Shown here piece by piece: positions 25,037 to 39,300 of a DNA stretch of 64,000 bases. This DNA comes from Stercorarius parasiticus (taxonomy: Eukaryota > Chordata > Aves > Charadriiformes > Stercorariidae). How positions within the stretch are numbered: position 1 is the first letter of the stretch; each line of letters begins with the position of its first letter. A program made the position numbers and the translations under genes. The notes beneath the pieces were generated by a model. The model saw only the letters and a program-made list of their open reading frames with translations. It did not search any database and was not told the DNA's origin. The stretch is taken from positions 124,001-188,000 of the forward strand of contig VWZL01000351.1 in the NCBI GenBank assembly GCA_013396915.1, in the 5' to 3' direction.

Positions 25037-25250
25037 CTTCTCCTCTGGCAGACTGGCTGGCAGATTTAGATCTTTGACATTTGGAAACTCTGGCAGTAAT
25101 GTTCCCAGTTTGGATCGTGGTGAATACGCCACTGTCTGTTTGGTTACTTCTTTTTTTCCTGTTTCGTTGACCCAGGCTGCTCCTTTTTTAGAATACATCA
25201 CATCATAATACTGGGAGTTTTCTTTCACTGCAATTCCATAATAATGGTAC
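25037..25250 (-). CDS. RFX4: RFX4 coding exon (probable exon 6): end of the DNA-binding domain and linker
   Basis: At 214 nt this is the largest exon here. It completes the Lys codon, then encodes 71 residues (about 127-197). It opens with [10 protein letters not shown], the C-terminal wing of the DNA-binding domain, followed by [20 protein letters not shown], a Ser/Pro-containing linker ([15 protein letters not shown]), and ends ASLPEEK. The acceptor is tatcag and the donor is gtaaca. Compared with mammalian RFX4 as I recall it, one Ser just after the wing is Asn here; the rest of the exon seems unchanged. Exons 5 and 6 together are 276 nt, a multiple of three, so joint loss would remove most of the DNA-contacting part in frame. 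Confidence 0.97.
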
Positions 25251-28200
25251 CTGATACATAGAGATGTATATTTTTTAAAGCAGATTGTTTGACAATTAAA
25301 AAGAAAATAATATGGGGTTAAAAGGAACTGAAAATGCTAATGATTTCTGCATCAAAACAGACTGTGCATTAGTTTATATATTATAAACAAGCATTGATTC
25401 AGTAGCAGGACATTGTGGTAATATATTGGGCTTCCAATTTTCATTCCTTCTGGTAAAAGTAGCTCTCTTCAGAATTAATAAAGCTGACTCTGTTGCAGGG
25501 CAGGGCAGGAAAATAATGGACTTCCATTTTTTTTCTTCTTCTTAAAAAAAAAAAAAGCATCCTAAAGCTACTTGTTGGCAGAGCTCTGCTGTGCAGCTGC
25601 TCCTTGAGTTTAGCAATAAGCAGAGGTACAGACCCTTTGGACTGGCCCTTCTGTTGTTATTCCAGCTCCCTGATTCTCAGACTGTTGAGGGCTGGTTTGA
25701 TCCCTGAAAAGCACGAGTCTTTATTGCAAATGAGTTAATCAGAAATATTCCAAAAATTGAAAACACTTCAACGAAAAGAGAAGGGAAAAAGAGGCTTGTG
25801 CTAGACAGCAATGAGCGGTAGGAAGTGTATAGTTCCAAATCATTTGCTCCATAATTTAGCATCAGCACTAAGCTTAGAACAGTGATGGATACTACACAAT
25901 ACTGTAACTCTGTCTGTGCAGAACACAGTGGGAATTCCACAGTGTGGCTGTACTACGAAAACGGGTTGGTGGCCCTGTAGCACAAGTTTGTGCTACAACT
26001 CAACTTTGTTACAGGTGTTAATGGAAGCACTAATTACACAGTCTAACTCCTGCACCAAAGGCAATCTTTTTCCTTTCATAATTTGCTGACTTTTAGTTTA
26101 GTTTCTCAGCTGTAGGCACCACCAACCCATCAGCTAAATTTTTTAATGACAAAAGGCATCACAAAATTGTGTTGCTCGCATACTTTTGATTCACCCTACT
26201 TTCCTAGAGGGAATTTTCAATGATCAAGGATGTAAGGAGTCCTCTCCTTACAGCCTATCAGACCATGACGAGACACTGTCTTCTGGATCCCACTATGGTG
26301 GTAGGAGAAGTTACCATCTCTGGATATTTGCTGTACTCCCCAGACAGCTCCTGATTTCAGAGTGCTGCCAGCAGATCTGTTCCCCTGAATGGACCCTAGT
26401 TTGCTTTAGGCAAAATCAGCTGGTTTTACAAAGGTCATCAATTAAACTAGTGAAAGAGTGGCATCTACGTGATGGTAGTTTAAACTAACTCAGGTGACGT
26501 TTTTCCTTTTTTCACTCACAGTCATTCACCCACAGACCACTGCATATCATAATCTCCATCAGAAAGTGGTGGTAAAGAGATGGAAGCCCTAATCTTGTCT
26601 ACCAGCACAGGTGGGCTGAGAGGAGACCCGGGGCCTTGTATCAACCTTCTAGTATGTGGCTCCCTTGCCGTGCCCACTTTTAATAGCCATGTTGTCTATT
26701 AAAAGCATCTTGAACTCAATATTGAATAATCCAGGTGAGATTTATTAAAACATTAAGCTGCCATGGTATGAATCAGATTTCCTCACTTCAATACCTTAGA
26801 AAGACACACTACAGGCTCCAAATCTGCCCATCAGGTCTTAGGCCAAAATGTATATTCCACATCAGAAACCAGGCTACAGACTGGCCCTATCCTGTTACAG
26901 ATAGATAATGACAAGTTTGCGCTAACGCTGTAGAAGTTTGGCTTTTTAGCTTGAATGGTAACAACTCCAGCTTGCAGTTCAAGTCCCCAGTTTGGTCTCT
27001 AGCAGCTGTCACGCATGCACTCCGCGTAAGAGCCATAAAGCTCACGTACGTCCTGTGCCGTATGCCTGGGGTTGGGGAAATGAAAAGGAAATGCTGCAGG
27101 GAGCTAGCTCCACAAATTGCTGAGGGAAAGCGGGGAGAAAAGGGAAAAGGTCACAGCAGGCACGACTGGAAAAGTTCTAGGTGGACGAAGAGGTTTGTAT
27201 AAGTAAGTTAAACAGTGGTTAGTCTCTTATATCAAGCTTCCTCTTAAATCAATTCAAGGAAAAAAATGAATGAAAGCCTGGAAAATGTAGTAGAATTTCA
27301 TTGTGCATTATTTAATTTCTGCTATATTTCACTTGGCAGTAAGCTACATACAAGGGTTTTCCAGGCAGCTTCAAAATCATATAGACAGCAATACCCCAAT
27401 TAACTCTGAAATTTTTCCAGATAGTTTCCTCTGTCAGTATTTCACTACCCCAAATGGCAAAAACTCACTGGTGCAGTTTACAAAGATTCTTTTGCAAGCA
27501 CTTTTCTGGATTTCTATCAGAAAAAAACCCCAACTTAATTCAACAAACAGGGCTTGAAAGTTTGATCTGTAAAAGAATAACATGCAGACTACACAATTAT
27601 TTTTGTGGTAAATAGTGGAATGCTTTTTCCTCTCACGGATCCGGTATCTGCAGCACTCCTTTAAAGAAAAAAGTAAAATTCCCTTCACACCATGTAGTTT
27701 CCATCAGTTTAACTAACCTCTTGTGTACATAATTGAAGAGTTTCAAGCTACAGTACAGAAAGAAATTGGCTTTTATGTTTAGCTGCCTTCTCACGGCTCA
27801 CCTGTGGTGGAACTGTTTTTAAGCTCAGTGCGATAGAGAACAGCTGCATGCTTACAGCAATGAAGCCAGCTGCAAAAAAGAAAGCCTCACAACTGATGGC
27901 CAAGAGTATAGCACCATTGTAGCTCTGAACTTTGTAATGTTACAAGGCAGCCTTGCTATAAAAAGACTGAAGGCAGAACAGTGTGAAGTCAGATAATCTT
28001 AACCACTTCTATGGCCGAATTTCCTTTGGCAGTAGCAGGGAAGTGGAATGAAAATCATACTGCCAGCAATCGGTCAGAACTGTTGGTGATAAAGGGACTG
28101 AAGTGTTAACGCCTAAAGTAATTTCTTTACGTAACACTTAATTGGAATGCAGTCAAATGTTTCTGAAAACAAAAGCAGAGCTCAGTTACAGCTGTGCTGG

Positions 28201-30337
28201 GTCTAGCACGGAGTGTATTTATTGTAAATAAGTACAGTGTGCATTTAGTAAGCATGTGTGTGTTTATACTTCTCCTCTTCATTGGATCAAATGAGAGTGA
28301 CTCCTGTATGCTACAATCCGTTGGGTGTTAACCACTGATGAAGACGTAAGCATCCTCTTTGGAGTAGAAAAACTCAGTTTCATACCTACTGAGGCTGTGA
28401 GATTTGAGTGACTATGATCTCCCCCATAGGGGTGACCAGGGACTCTGAGGGGCCAAGGATTTTGCAGAGCACAGACAGCATGCTTTACAGAACCCCCTTC
28501 TTATTTCCTAGATAGGGAGCAGAACCATTGCAAAGGTGGCATGAGAGAAGTATGTGACCTGAAAGCCCCTCTGATAGAATAATAAAATGGCTTAGGTTGG
28601 AAGGCACCTTAAAGATCATCTAGTTCCAACCCCCTGCCATGGGTAGGGACATGATAGGCATGCAGGTTAGGGGGAAAATACACAAGAAATATTAAGTCTC
28701 ATTGATTTTTAGCCTCATTGAGAGTAAAGAGACATAGATTTTTGAGATGCAAGACATCGTCAGTCAGGAGATCAAGAGCATCTTGCCTGCCTGAGAGACT
28801 CCTGGAGCTGTGAGAGGAACGCCAGTTTGGAAATACAGCAGTGCTCATTCCTTTCATTAAACAGGAAGACAAATAACAAAATTGTAGTCAACATCAGAGT
28901 GATTTGATGGCTGACAGTGGGTACTCTCATACAAATGCTTCCATAAAGCAACTTGCGCACACTTTCACTCCACCTTTCTGAACTTCCAAACAACTTATAT
29001 TCAGTGCTAAATCCTGACTCTCTGAGTCTGGACCCATCATGCTTTCCTAATACACTGCTGGACTAGCCTCGAATTTGCACCTGAGAGATTTCTGGTGGCT
29101 CTGTTATGACTGATGTTACGGTAGCTCTGAATTTGCACTTGGGAAGAGATTTCAAATCTTCAATTAGCTGCTTAAATATGGCTGCTCTAGAAAAAGAAAG
29201 CCTAGTTATAAAAATTAGGGGAATCTCAAGATGGGGGAAAAACATTTGGTCCAATCAAAGAGATACCGCTTGGCATGGACCACTTGTTAGAAGAGCACAG
29301 TGAAGTTAATTTTAATGGCATTTTTTTAGCATCTTAATTTCTTTTTTCCTTTAAAGAGTGGATCATTCTAGCTTTAGTATGTAAGTTCAATTCTCACAGC
29401 ATATTTGTTTCTCAGCATTTAGCAATATTGTGTTTCTAGGCTTTGTTTTGAAAGGAAAGCTTTACCAGCAAACACGCTGCCTCAGGTTTTCATTTCCCCC
29501 TCCATAGTTTTCCACATGTGATCTACAGAGACTACCCTTAGACTACCCTGTAGGATTCTGTGAGGGCTAATCAAGAAAAGCATATATATATATTTTTTAG
29601 GGGACTTACGCTTGTCATAAAATGATCCAAAGCTCCACTGGAAAAATTTCACAGAGTCCACAAGCAGAAAAAAAGTATAAAAACGTCACTGTATCCTCTC
29701 TATAAATTGGTAGAATCACATCTTGTCAACAATTGGAAAAAGTCAAATACTGCAGGAAGTGCATTGTCCTTTCTGAACCAATTTCTCATTCTGAAATTAG
29801 GATGAACTGTTTTCAGGAAGTACCATCTTTTGGCTAAGGCAACAAACTAATTCCTTGATCACTTACAGATATGTTGGTTTGCATTAGATAGGAAAAATGG
29901 TGGTTAAATCCAGGTTTGTGGACTATTTCAGTTTAGGCCAATGTATGTTCCAACCTAAATTCCAGATAGCATTCTGCCACTTGTCCTCCAAACCGAAACA
30001 TGATGTTAACCAGCTGTCATTTCCCAGCTTCCAACAGTAGCTCCATTACTGCTAGGTGTGAACGTCCTTTACGTTGTGTAAAAAGTGAGTTGAGATGAAA
30101 AACATCACAGCAAAAATATGGAAAATATTGCTGATGAAATCAGTAAAGTGTCCATTAGACACCTTTGCAGGACTATCACAGCAGAATAGTAAAGACTATA
30201 ATAGAACCTCCATCAAAGTTGGATTTTAAGTTCCCAACTGGACAAGTTATTCCCTGATCTTGTACTATTTTATTCAATTAAAGCCAGAGCCAGCTGGGAC
30301 CCTGTGTGAGATGACAATAATACCATACACTGCTTAC
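25251..30337 (-). other. RFX4: RFX4 intron between probable exons 5 and 6
   Basis: A 5.1-kb intron. It contains a short antisense CR1 3' end at about 28573-28650 and poly-A/poly-T tracts (for example about 25543-25557). No exon or gene was recognised in it. Its 3' splice site has a short pyrimidine tract interrupted by A-rich sequence. Confidence 0.85.
28573..28650 (-). repeat. CR1 LINE 3' end fragment, antisense on the plus strand
   Basis: The plus strand reads tagaataataaaatggctta, then ggttggaaggcacc, ttaaagatcatctagttcca and a cccctgccatgggtagggac-type end. This is the reverse complement of the CR1 3' terminus, so the element points along the minus strand. It is about 80 bases long, 5'-truncated and non-coding. 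It is one of the clearest pointers to a bird genome in the window. Confidence 0.92.
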
Positions 30338-30399
30338 TTTGATTGGCCTCTGGTTCCAAGTCGTCTTGTCGTTAGCTGTGGAAACTGTTGCCTTATTAT
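30338..30399 (-). CDS. RFX4: RFX4 coding exon (probable exon 5): recognition-helix part of the DNA-binding domain
   Basis: This 62-nt exon encodes [20 protein letters not shown] and the first two bases of a Lys codon (about residues 106-126). In the RFX winged-helix fold this section covers the helix and start of the beta hairpin that contact X-box [18 protein letters not shown] is the family signature. The acceptor is attcgcag and the donor is gtaagc. The exon is too short to appear as an open frame on its own and was found by searching for the missing piece between the 42.4- and 25.0-kb exons. The fit in phase on both sides is exact. Skipping it alone would shift the frame. Confidence 0.96.
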
Positions 30400-33300
30400 C
30401 TGCGAATAAATAGAACTGATATTAGAGAAAATTGAAAAGCACATTTTCTAATACTTAATACAATATAGACTGTTAAGACAGAAATGCAGAAAAACTGTAC
30501 TGCAATGTCAGTAAAATTCATGGTAGGAGAAAGAAAAAAAACCCCAAACTTTTTATATTTGCCGTTACTGAAAGAGGAGAAATAGATCTTAAAAGTCAGT
30601 ATAATTCCATTAACTGCCATTAATTTAAATAAAGACTTTCTGAAGTTACTGGAGTAGAATACCTTTCCTTAAAATCTAAGATCAGTTCTGCCTCTAAACT
30701 AAGGAGGATTGTACTTTGAATTGGCCTAGTATTTATTTATGTCAGTTTGCAGGATCAACAAACTTGGGTTTGCTGCAAATAGAGGAAACACTCTTTCTGA
30801 GAGTTTTGGAGATCACAGTTCTTTAAAGACCTTCACGATCCTGCCGTTAGAAAAGGGACTGTTTAAAAGATGATTCCCTGAAAAGATTTTGGTATCTGAC
30901 AGTGGCACCACTTCTACCAGGGAAGACTCACTGTTGCATTTGTAAAGATAGCTCGTAATCAATTTATCCTCTATGGAAACAAGTGCATCTGAGAAACGGT
31001 AGGGTATCATCAAGAATCTGGACTTCAGTTTGTCAGCAGAGATTAAAAGAACGTTGCTACTGTAAAACAACACTTCTTTAGTGCCACACGCATTTAAGGA
31101 AATGGATTAATGAATGTAGATTGTGCCTTCAGTAATCAGAGCCTCTGTCGACCGGACTAGTCCTGATGAAAAAGTTCGCTGTAGTTGCCGGAAAGGCAGC
31201 ACTCAGCACCTCACAGGATTGAAGCTGACTCTCAGTGTGGTCTGCAGTACGAGGAAAATTCTTCTGGCAGAACATCCGTGCAAGAAAGACTGCAGTAAAC
31301 CTTGAGGATTCACTTGCAAAAGAATTTTTTTTTTTTTTTTAAATTTGTAATCTATTTTAGTCATGTTTTCGTTATATAAATTGCTAAATGTTTCCTCTTT
31401 CAGGGGGACACCAACTAATGTTAAGGGAAACCAGGCATACAAGATGGAATACAACTGCTCAACCAGAAGAAAATGTCGATTAAAATTGATTAAATGATAT
31501 AGATTTTTTTTCTTCATGAGCCATTTTGACACTGTGATAAATATTTAATCCTGATTGATGACTGAAAGCTCTGGAACATGTATTTGGATCAAAAGCTGCT
31601 ATATAAAGACATTACAATGTCACATATTTGACCATTTCTTCAGTAATATTTTCTTCAGCAAATGTATAATCAGCTTCCCTTTGTACCATGTAAAAATTGT
31701 TCTGTGTTGGTTTCCAAGAGCTTTGTACAACGTGGCTGATGTCAAAAACACAGCATAGACTCAGAGTCGCTAGGTTGTTCAGCTTTAATTTCTGGAGCAA
31801 AACTTCAGCAAACAGTAAAACACTTTTGTGGAGCTGTGAAAGTTCAGCCTAGCTGTTTGATAAATGAGCAGACAGGCAAGCAGCCCTTCTTTCTTTTTTT
31901 GTATGGATTCAATGAAGCCTGCCTAAAGAACACCACATGCTGTTCCAGCTACTGATCTAACATTCCGCAACATCTCAGCCTTCCAAATTCCCTTTAATTA
32001 CACATTAATCCCACCCCTCTCTCTTTCATTTTCTGCAGACAGGGTTGGGGGCTCCACAAGGCTGTGGGAAAAAAGGCAGTGTTGAAGAACTACTTTCTGG
32101 GGATGGTTTTTTTGGGCTAGGGGATTTTTTTTTTTTTTTTAGTGGCAGTTATCATTCAGAAAATACCCTTCCTCTCAAAAGTTGATTTTATACCAGTAGA
32201 CTCACAAGTAAATCTTAATATTAGAGATACTTTTACCCTATTTTTTCTTTTGGAAAAACACAAACCCATATTACTTTCAAAGTCTTTCTAGTAGTGATGA
32301 AGTGTTACAATACACACTGTAAATGCTACTTTATGAACCATATGCCGTGGGAGTTCCTGGGATTTAAATAAATCAGCCAGTTTCTACATACCAGGGCAGA
32401 GGTGATGAGGAAAAGAGAAGAAAAATGGAGCAGCTGATCAGATGATCCCTTTTTCTTTTCTTTGTTTGTTTCTTTTTTAAATCCAGCACATTTTAAACAA
32501 TGAGACACACCTTTCAGAATACAGCTGAAAAGTATGCATCACTTAAAATATTCTTTACCAATAATAATAATGAAAAAAGAATAATCTAGCAAACTTTTGG
32601 AAAAAAATGTCAGGACTTTTTGATCTAATGGTGCACAAATAAAATATGTATAACATGGCATACTTATGCTTGGGTGCTGGTACACATGAGCATATGGGTA
32701 GTTGTGTTTGGAATAAAACAAGTCAAGTACTAAAAGAACTAGCTGCTCTCATAAATGTTTATATTCAGCTACATTTATGCAAATGCCTCTGTAATGATAT
32801 TGCCAAAGGCAGTGAGATTTCCCTGAAAGGAGAGAAGTAGTCAGATCAGGAAGGACAAAGTGGAGTTCTCTGTGTGAGGAAATCAACAGAAAAAGCAGAG
32901 GGTACAAAGTGTTGATTTTCAAATCATACTTTTAGCCTGAAAAGTCCCTCTATAAAATACATCATCATTGTGTTTCATGTTTATTAACTTTTAAAGACCT
33001 ACAGGAAAATGAGTTAATTTTACAGCTGGGTGGGGAGGGGAAGAAGGTTCCTAATTGCCGGACATGAAAATTCAGGTTTGAATCTGAAAACCAAGTTGGA
33101 CCATTTTCCTTTCATCACTGCAATGGCGTTGCGCAAGCTAACGAATCAAGAACAGACCACGCAGTTTGAGCTGCTTTCTGAATGGAGCCCAGTCCCTGGT
33201 TCTCACAGCAGCGCTGGCTTCTCAACAGAAGCAGTGGGAAAAAGATCTCATGGGTGGTATCCAAGGGAATTTTGGAGTGAACAGGCCTTTTACCATTGTC

Positions 33301-36300
33301 CTTCAATGGAACTGAAATTTCATCTCATACTTCTCCAAAGTGATCACAAATCCAGCTGCGCTATGAGATCTGCTGAGTAAAAGGATACAGGTTTTACATT
33401 TTCCAAGTAAAATTCCACCTAAATTATGTGGCAGTTTTAACTGTTTGGCATTTTTTTATGCTACTTGGCTTTTTGGTTTTCAGAGAGATGTAGACCAGGA
33501 GTTTCACTTGCAAGTAACTTCTGTCCCTATTATTAGCCTCAGAAACCAATGCTCCTTCAATTTCTTTCTCAGTGACTAAACTTCAGCTGTGTTCTCCATC
33601 TCTTTCCTCTGTGCCCTGCCCAATACCTGATCTTGCTTTATGCCTATAGAAGACCTTGTATGCCTTTCTTGATTAAAAAAAAGTAAGAACTGCCTTATCT
33701 TTTTGCAGCTCCATAGTTCTTTCAGTGGTTGCCTACCGTATACATAAGAGCCAGATAGAAGTCATTACATTATAAAACAACATAAATATAGTTTACACCT
33801 TTTCAGGGGACTAGTATATCCAGGTCAGCATTTGTTTAACCCTTTTGCAGGCAATCCTGATACACCGTTTTAGGAATGCCTTTAGAATATAAAGGGACCT
33901 TTTTCTTTCTGACAGGCAGTAAACTTTCCACTCTGAATGTATGGGGCAGCCAAAGTGAATGCAGGGAAGAAAAGTTTTCCTGTATCATTCTCTCACACAG
34001 AGATTACAATGCTGGTAGTACAACATTCAACATAGATTGCACAGATTTTGGAGCTAACAGGATTTTCATCCCATTTTGGCTTTTTTAAACCTAGTAGAGG
34101 TCTCTGAATAAACTTGAATTAAATATCTAGTTACTTGTATTTTTGGTCATTCTTAAAATAATGGAATAAAAATGAAATAAGTTACTTAAGTATCTAAGCA
34201 AATCAGATACAAGCTTTATGAGCTAGAAAAACACTTCCTCTGTAAAGGTCTGTATTGCAGTCTGCACAACCTGTTAACCTTAGACATGGCTAACTGCAGG
34301 AGTTGTTCTGTTACCCACAAATGGCTCCAAAGGTGCATTCCTTCATCCTGATTACTGCCAGCTGTAATTTCTGCCACTGCAGCTCTCCTCACATCTCCAG
34401 CACTTTGACATTCCAACACAAGCAGAGCCAGCCCCAGCTTTAAAATGAGGAATGCATTCTCTATTCTGCCTTCATCCATACACTGCGATCCATCACGCCT
34501 CATGGCATTCACTACCAAACTGTGAACTTTATGTTTCCCAATTATTCCATCTAGATTATTCTATGATATGAGATGTCAAAAGGGGGGGGGAGGAAATGGA
34601 ACAGAAACCATCTTATAAAGCATCTTATGCGTCCGTGTTCATGCTAACAAATAAGGATGGAAGAAACCAGAGATGTCTAGAAACTTTCGAAGTTATTTTT
34701 TCCTCCCTTCCTATGTCAAAATATTAATTTTTTCTCTGGGGGAAATAGACAGAGGATGACCTTTAGAAGTCTTCTCCCTGGAATAATTTTAACTGCTACT
34801 TTTCAAAAGGCATGTTCATTTTGTTAGTGCATCTGATCTAGAGTGATGTTAATCTTCATGACTCTTGTTTCTTTCTACTTGAAATAATTCTAGCCATGCT
34901 TCTAGAACTTCCCAGGGTAATGAAATAAAATCAAATTAAATTGCAACCCACCATTTGTACTCTGCCAGAATGAGAAACAGATTTCAGGCTCCAGGCTCTG
35001 GAGCTCTGGGAGGTTCTAGAGAGATTCTAAATACAGTGGATTAAATTCTCTTTCCTCTGATAACAATTCTTCATAACAGGGCCTGGATCTATTTATCTCA
35101 ACTCAAGTTTCAGTTCCCATATCTAGAAGACACGCTTTGCTTTTATGAATTCAAGTACAGAAGATTTGTGTTTATTTACCAAATTCTACTGTAGCGATTC
35201 AGTCTTAAGCTTCTTTGCCATGGCAGCAGGAAAGAAACCAGTGATTCCAAATGTAACTATACTCCCACACAGCTATGCTTTCCTTAATCTCACCACTATG
35301 AAACACAAAAAAACACTGATATCCTCAATTTTATATGATAAGCATAGAATTTTTAGGCTCATTCATCTTTGGCCTGGTACTGCTCCAGCTGGACCATTCT
35401 GGGGTTTCCCCATCTGCTTCAGTGCTTTTGAAAATCCTGCCCTGAGACAATCTGTTATTATTAACACCTGTGCTAACAGGCATCTTTTGGCTCAAAGGTG
35501 GCTGGGGGCTGGCTTAACAGCGCATTACCTTGAAGGAAAGCTCAGGAAATCTTTGTCCCAAGAAACATCCACTGATAGGAAAGAGCACAACCAAATCAGC
35601 CCATTACAAAATATCATTCCTGTCCCCTAAATCCACCAAACTGTGCAAAGAAAAGGAGAAGAGGTGTGACTGTCTCTATTTCTACTTCTTGCTCGCTTAC
35701 TTGCATGGCCCAGAAGAGAAGACTGTAGTGTACAGGTCCAGTATTCTTGACCCCAGATCTGTTGTCTGTTTAGATCCACTCACTGCCATCATTTTGTAGA
35801 CCAGGGCACAGTCTAGCTGTAGGATAAGATCTTGTTTCTAGCACTGATACATCTCAACTGCAAAACAAGTCAGAGAAGCCTGCTGGCACTTTCTTTAATG
35901 CCTGTGTCCAATTCTGCCTGCTACAGAGATTAGACGCCATGAGGAGCTCCAACTGAACCGGACTCTTTAGTGAAGCTTGTGAGACCTCTCCTCAAATTCA
36001 TCTATTTACAGTAATATCCTCCTTCAGCAGCTCCACTGGCCAGATGGAATTCAGCCTAAGGCATGATCAAACAGATTACTGCATCCCAACAAAGCTGCAA
36101 ACATTGAATGCTCTGACTCAGATGCTTAACTGAGCTGCAGCCACTTTCAGTGCTGACTTGCTGAAGCCAAGCAGATCTAAAACCCTGCACAACTCCCCCT
36201 GCTCTGTACTGATGCCAGCACGCTTACTGCCATCACCCAGCATATCTGTGGGAAAAGGCTGAGCGCCAGCATGCCTGCACTCTGGCAGACCTTGTGCTGT

Positions 36301-39300
36301 AAGAACAGCCTCTGGGACATGTTGACAAGGCATGAGGTAAAACAGCCCAGAGGCCACTCCATGCTGAAGACCTAACTAGAAGCCAGATGCTTGAAGTGGA
36401 AAAGCCAGTAACTCCAAAGTCACTCCAAAGAAACTCAGGTGTCCTTGCTGGTTTTCTTACTCGTCAAGCTCAAGGAGAAAAAGGCAATAGTCAGAAACCT
36501 GCAATAATACAAGGGATCTGTGAAGCAGAGCCAAGGGCATAAAGAGCTTTCCAATGACACCATAGGATCCCCGCTCCCCACACCTATATGACTGCTTGCT
36601 TCTGCAATACTTGTACTATTATGGCCTCCTCAGAGGAGCTTGGCCTAGAAGATTCTGCATCAGGAAGAAAAGTCATGCTGGTGTGAACTGTTCTGTGGTC
36701 AGGAACCTTAGCTGTTAAAAAGGGATGAAGGAAAAGCAGGGACTGCTCAGATGGTGCTGATAGACTGATACAGTCCTTCAATGCAATAACAGAAACCACA
36801 TCCTCAGCTTTAGATCGATTTTCCCCCGGTTCTATTTTTCTTTTCTATATCGACTAGAAAAAAGGCTAATAAAAAAAACATTCCATATGTAGTAGCTGTT
36901 CATAATAAAGCAAGCGCTGTTTTAGTCTATCAGAAGAGAGCACTAAGAGTAAATCTGGCTTTGCTACACCAGTTACTATTGAGGCTACTTAAGAGCAAAT
37001 TGACATCACAGGACAAAAAAATAGATCTTCAGGAGAAGTATCTCCTTATGCACAGCAGGCAATTCCAGATGTGTGCATTTCAGTAAAAAGACAAAACAGA
37101 ATGCAATCACATTGCAGTATCATTATCAAAGAGGTTTCAATAAGGCTACTTGTCTGTCCTTTTTAAGTGTCAAATACGCATGGTAAGATAGCACGAAACT
37201 GTAAATCTTATTTATGGTAATCATGCTAGGAGGAGCAGTCCTACTGGCAAAATTTCTGGGCATAGAGACAGTGCATAGTGATAAAACAGGACTCTGGCTG
37301 GTACAGCTTGTACCTCCTTAGAGCGAAGTACACTATTGGGGGAAAAAAAAAAAGCACTTTTCTACTGGTATAACTGTGCTTCAGAGCATTTTTTTTTTAA
37401 ATAGGGTGGAAATATTGGCCAAAAGTGTAAAAGATCTACTTCCTAAATAATATTACAAATCTATTGTGGACTTTAACCTTCTTTATTTAGTGAAATAAAG
37501 TTATTGGCATCAAATTTTCACTTACAGCAAAGCCACTCAGGGAGCAATAAAGAAGCTCTAAAATTCGTGTAAGCATGCATCCTTGTTAAACCTCTTTATT
37601 CTGCCAGAGTGATGTAAAGGGACCTCAGGGTGGGGGAGGGCCCCCCTGCAGTGTCAGCATCCTTCATTTTCCTTTTCAAATATTAATTTACTATTGCTTG
37701 TGAAAAGACATGGCAGGAAAGCACCAGAAGGATAAAAAAAATAAAACAAGAGACGAAAATATTTAACCTCCAGGGGGCATATGGGAGTTGTGGGAAGAAC
37801 ACTTCACGAGGATGCAAAAGAGGTTGCACCACGAGAAACTGTTCTGTGTGAGAGATGCGGCAGTCTGGGAGGTGACTTAGCACTGCACAGTAAATTTAAA
37901 GCAGTGAACTGAGCACATGGAGGAGAGGGGAAACCGGTGCAGAGGAGGAAGATAACATCTCCAACAGGCTTGATTAAGAAAATAAGGTTCATACAGGGTC
38001 TCAAAAGAAACAAAGAATAAAAATGAGTTTTGGCTGAGGAAATAAACTGAAAGAGAAGCTCAAAGGCCTGCCAACCCAGCTGAACAGCTGGGTGACATGT
38101 TACATCTCGAAGAGAACCAAGAAGCCTTAAGCAACCCATCCATACGCAATAGCTACTGGGGGATTTGGAAATGCTCAAAAGATTCCTGCTTTTTAAGTAA
38201 TTTATTTGATTCAATGAAGGCCCCAATTCAGAATGAGTTAGTGTTTGCAGCTAAACTCAGTGATAATAATGGGTCAGAGCCTTCATGTAAACACATTGCT
38301 CAGAAAAAAAACCTACACCTGTTCAGCCCTCCCCACTGCAGGCAGCGGCAGAACTTCCAGTTGGAAACACCTTACACTGCTCTCCAAGTCCACAGGGTCC
38401 CGGCGCAGAGCTGGAGGCATTTGCAGCACAGGGCTGAGGGGCACAAGGTCGCCGTCTTTTTTAAGTGACCTCAGCAACAGGGCTTTCACTCCTTCTGCCT
38501 GAAGACTCATTCACAGTCTAAACATGTTCACTGGGAGAAAGCTTTTTCTCATACGCAACATCTTATTGTTATAACTCAGTGACATGCCTACCCTTCCTCA
38601 CTTTACTTCACTGTCTTTTCACTGGTTGTATGGAACAGTTTTACTTATTCTGCTTCACTTTGGGGTGAAATCCTGATCCTGTTGAATATAATATGTTTTG
38701 CTGCCTACAGTAAGAGCCAAAGTTTTACACTGGAGTCTCCACTTTCTGATGCTGAGCCGTAACCAGCAAATACAGGGCCGTCCCTAGCCATTGTTTAGTT
38801 AAAGTATGTGGGTAAAAGAGAGCTTGGTCCTACCTTTTGCAGGCAAGAAAAAGTTCTGTAATGACAGACTAGGCAGTGTAGCTGCCTGTAATTTTCACAT
38901 ATTAATTGGGTGAGTAAAGAACTAAAATCTTGGCTAACATATTAAAGCTACAGGTCCATTTGTCATACAAGAATATATCATATTAACAGCTATATTAGAG
39001 TCTTCCTTATTTTATATGTGCTTTAACTGGTTTAGGGGAATAGGTTGCTTTTTTAAAGGTGTTTGTTTATACAGTAATTCTGTTCTTTCCTCTTTTTCTT
39101 ACTTTTGTTGCTATTCACCTGGTTTCCTCAGGAAACAGTCTATGAGATATTACTGTTTCTCTGTTAATCTCTCCAGCCCCCAGACAAATTTTTGTTTTGC
39201 TAATCCAATATTACCAAATGTCTGAGGCCCAGCCCACGTCCTACAAGTTTAATAGAAAACACTGGCTCGATAGTGTGGAGAGCATATTGCTGTTAATGCT

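Noticed and set aside
35145..35630. 161-codon open frame on the plus strand
   Set aside because: No recognised family and no gene context inside a large RFX4 intron; I treat it as a chance frame.
37804..38226. 140-codon minus-strand open frame
   Set aside because: It lies between RFX4 exons 4 and 5, resembles no known protein, and the RFX4 coding sequence is continuous without it.
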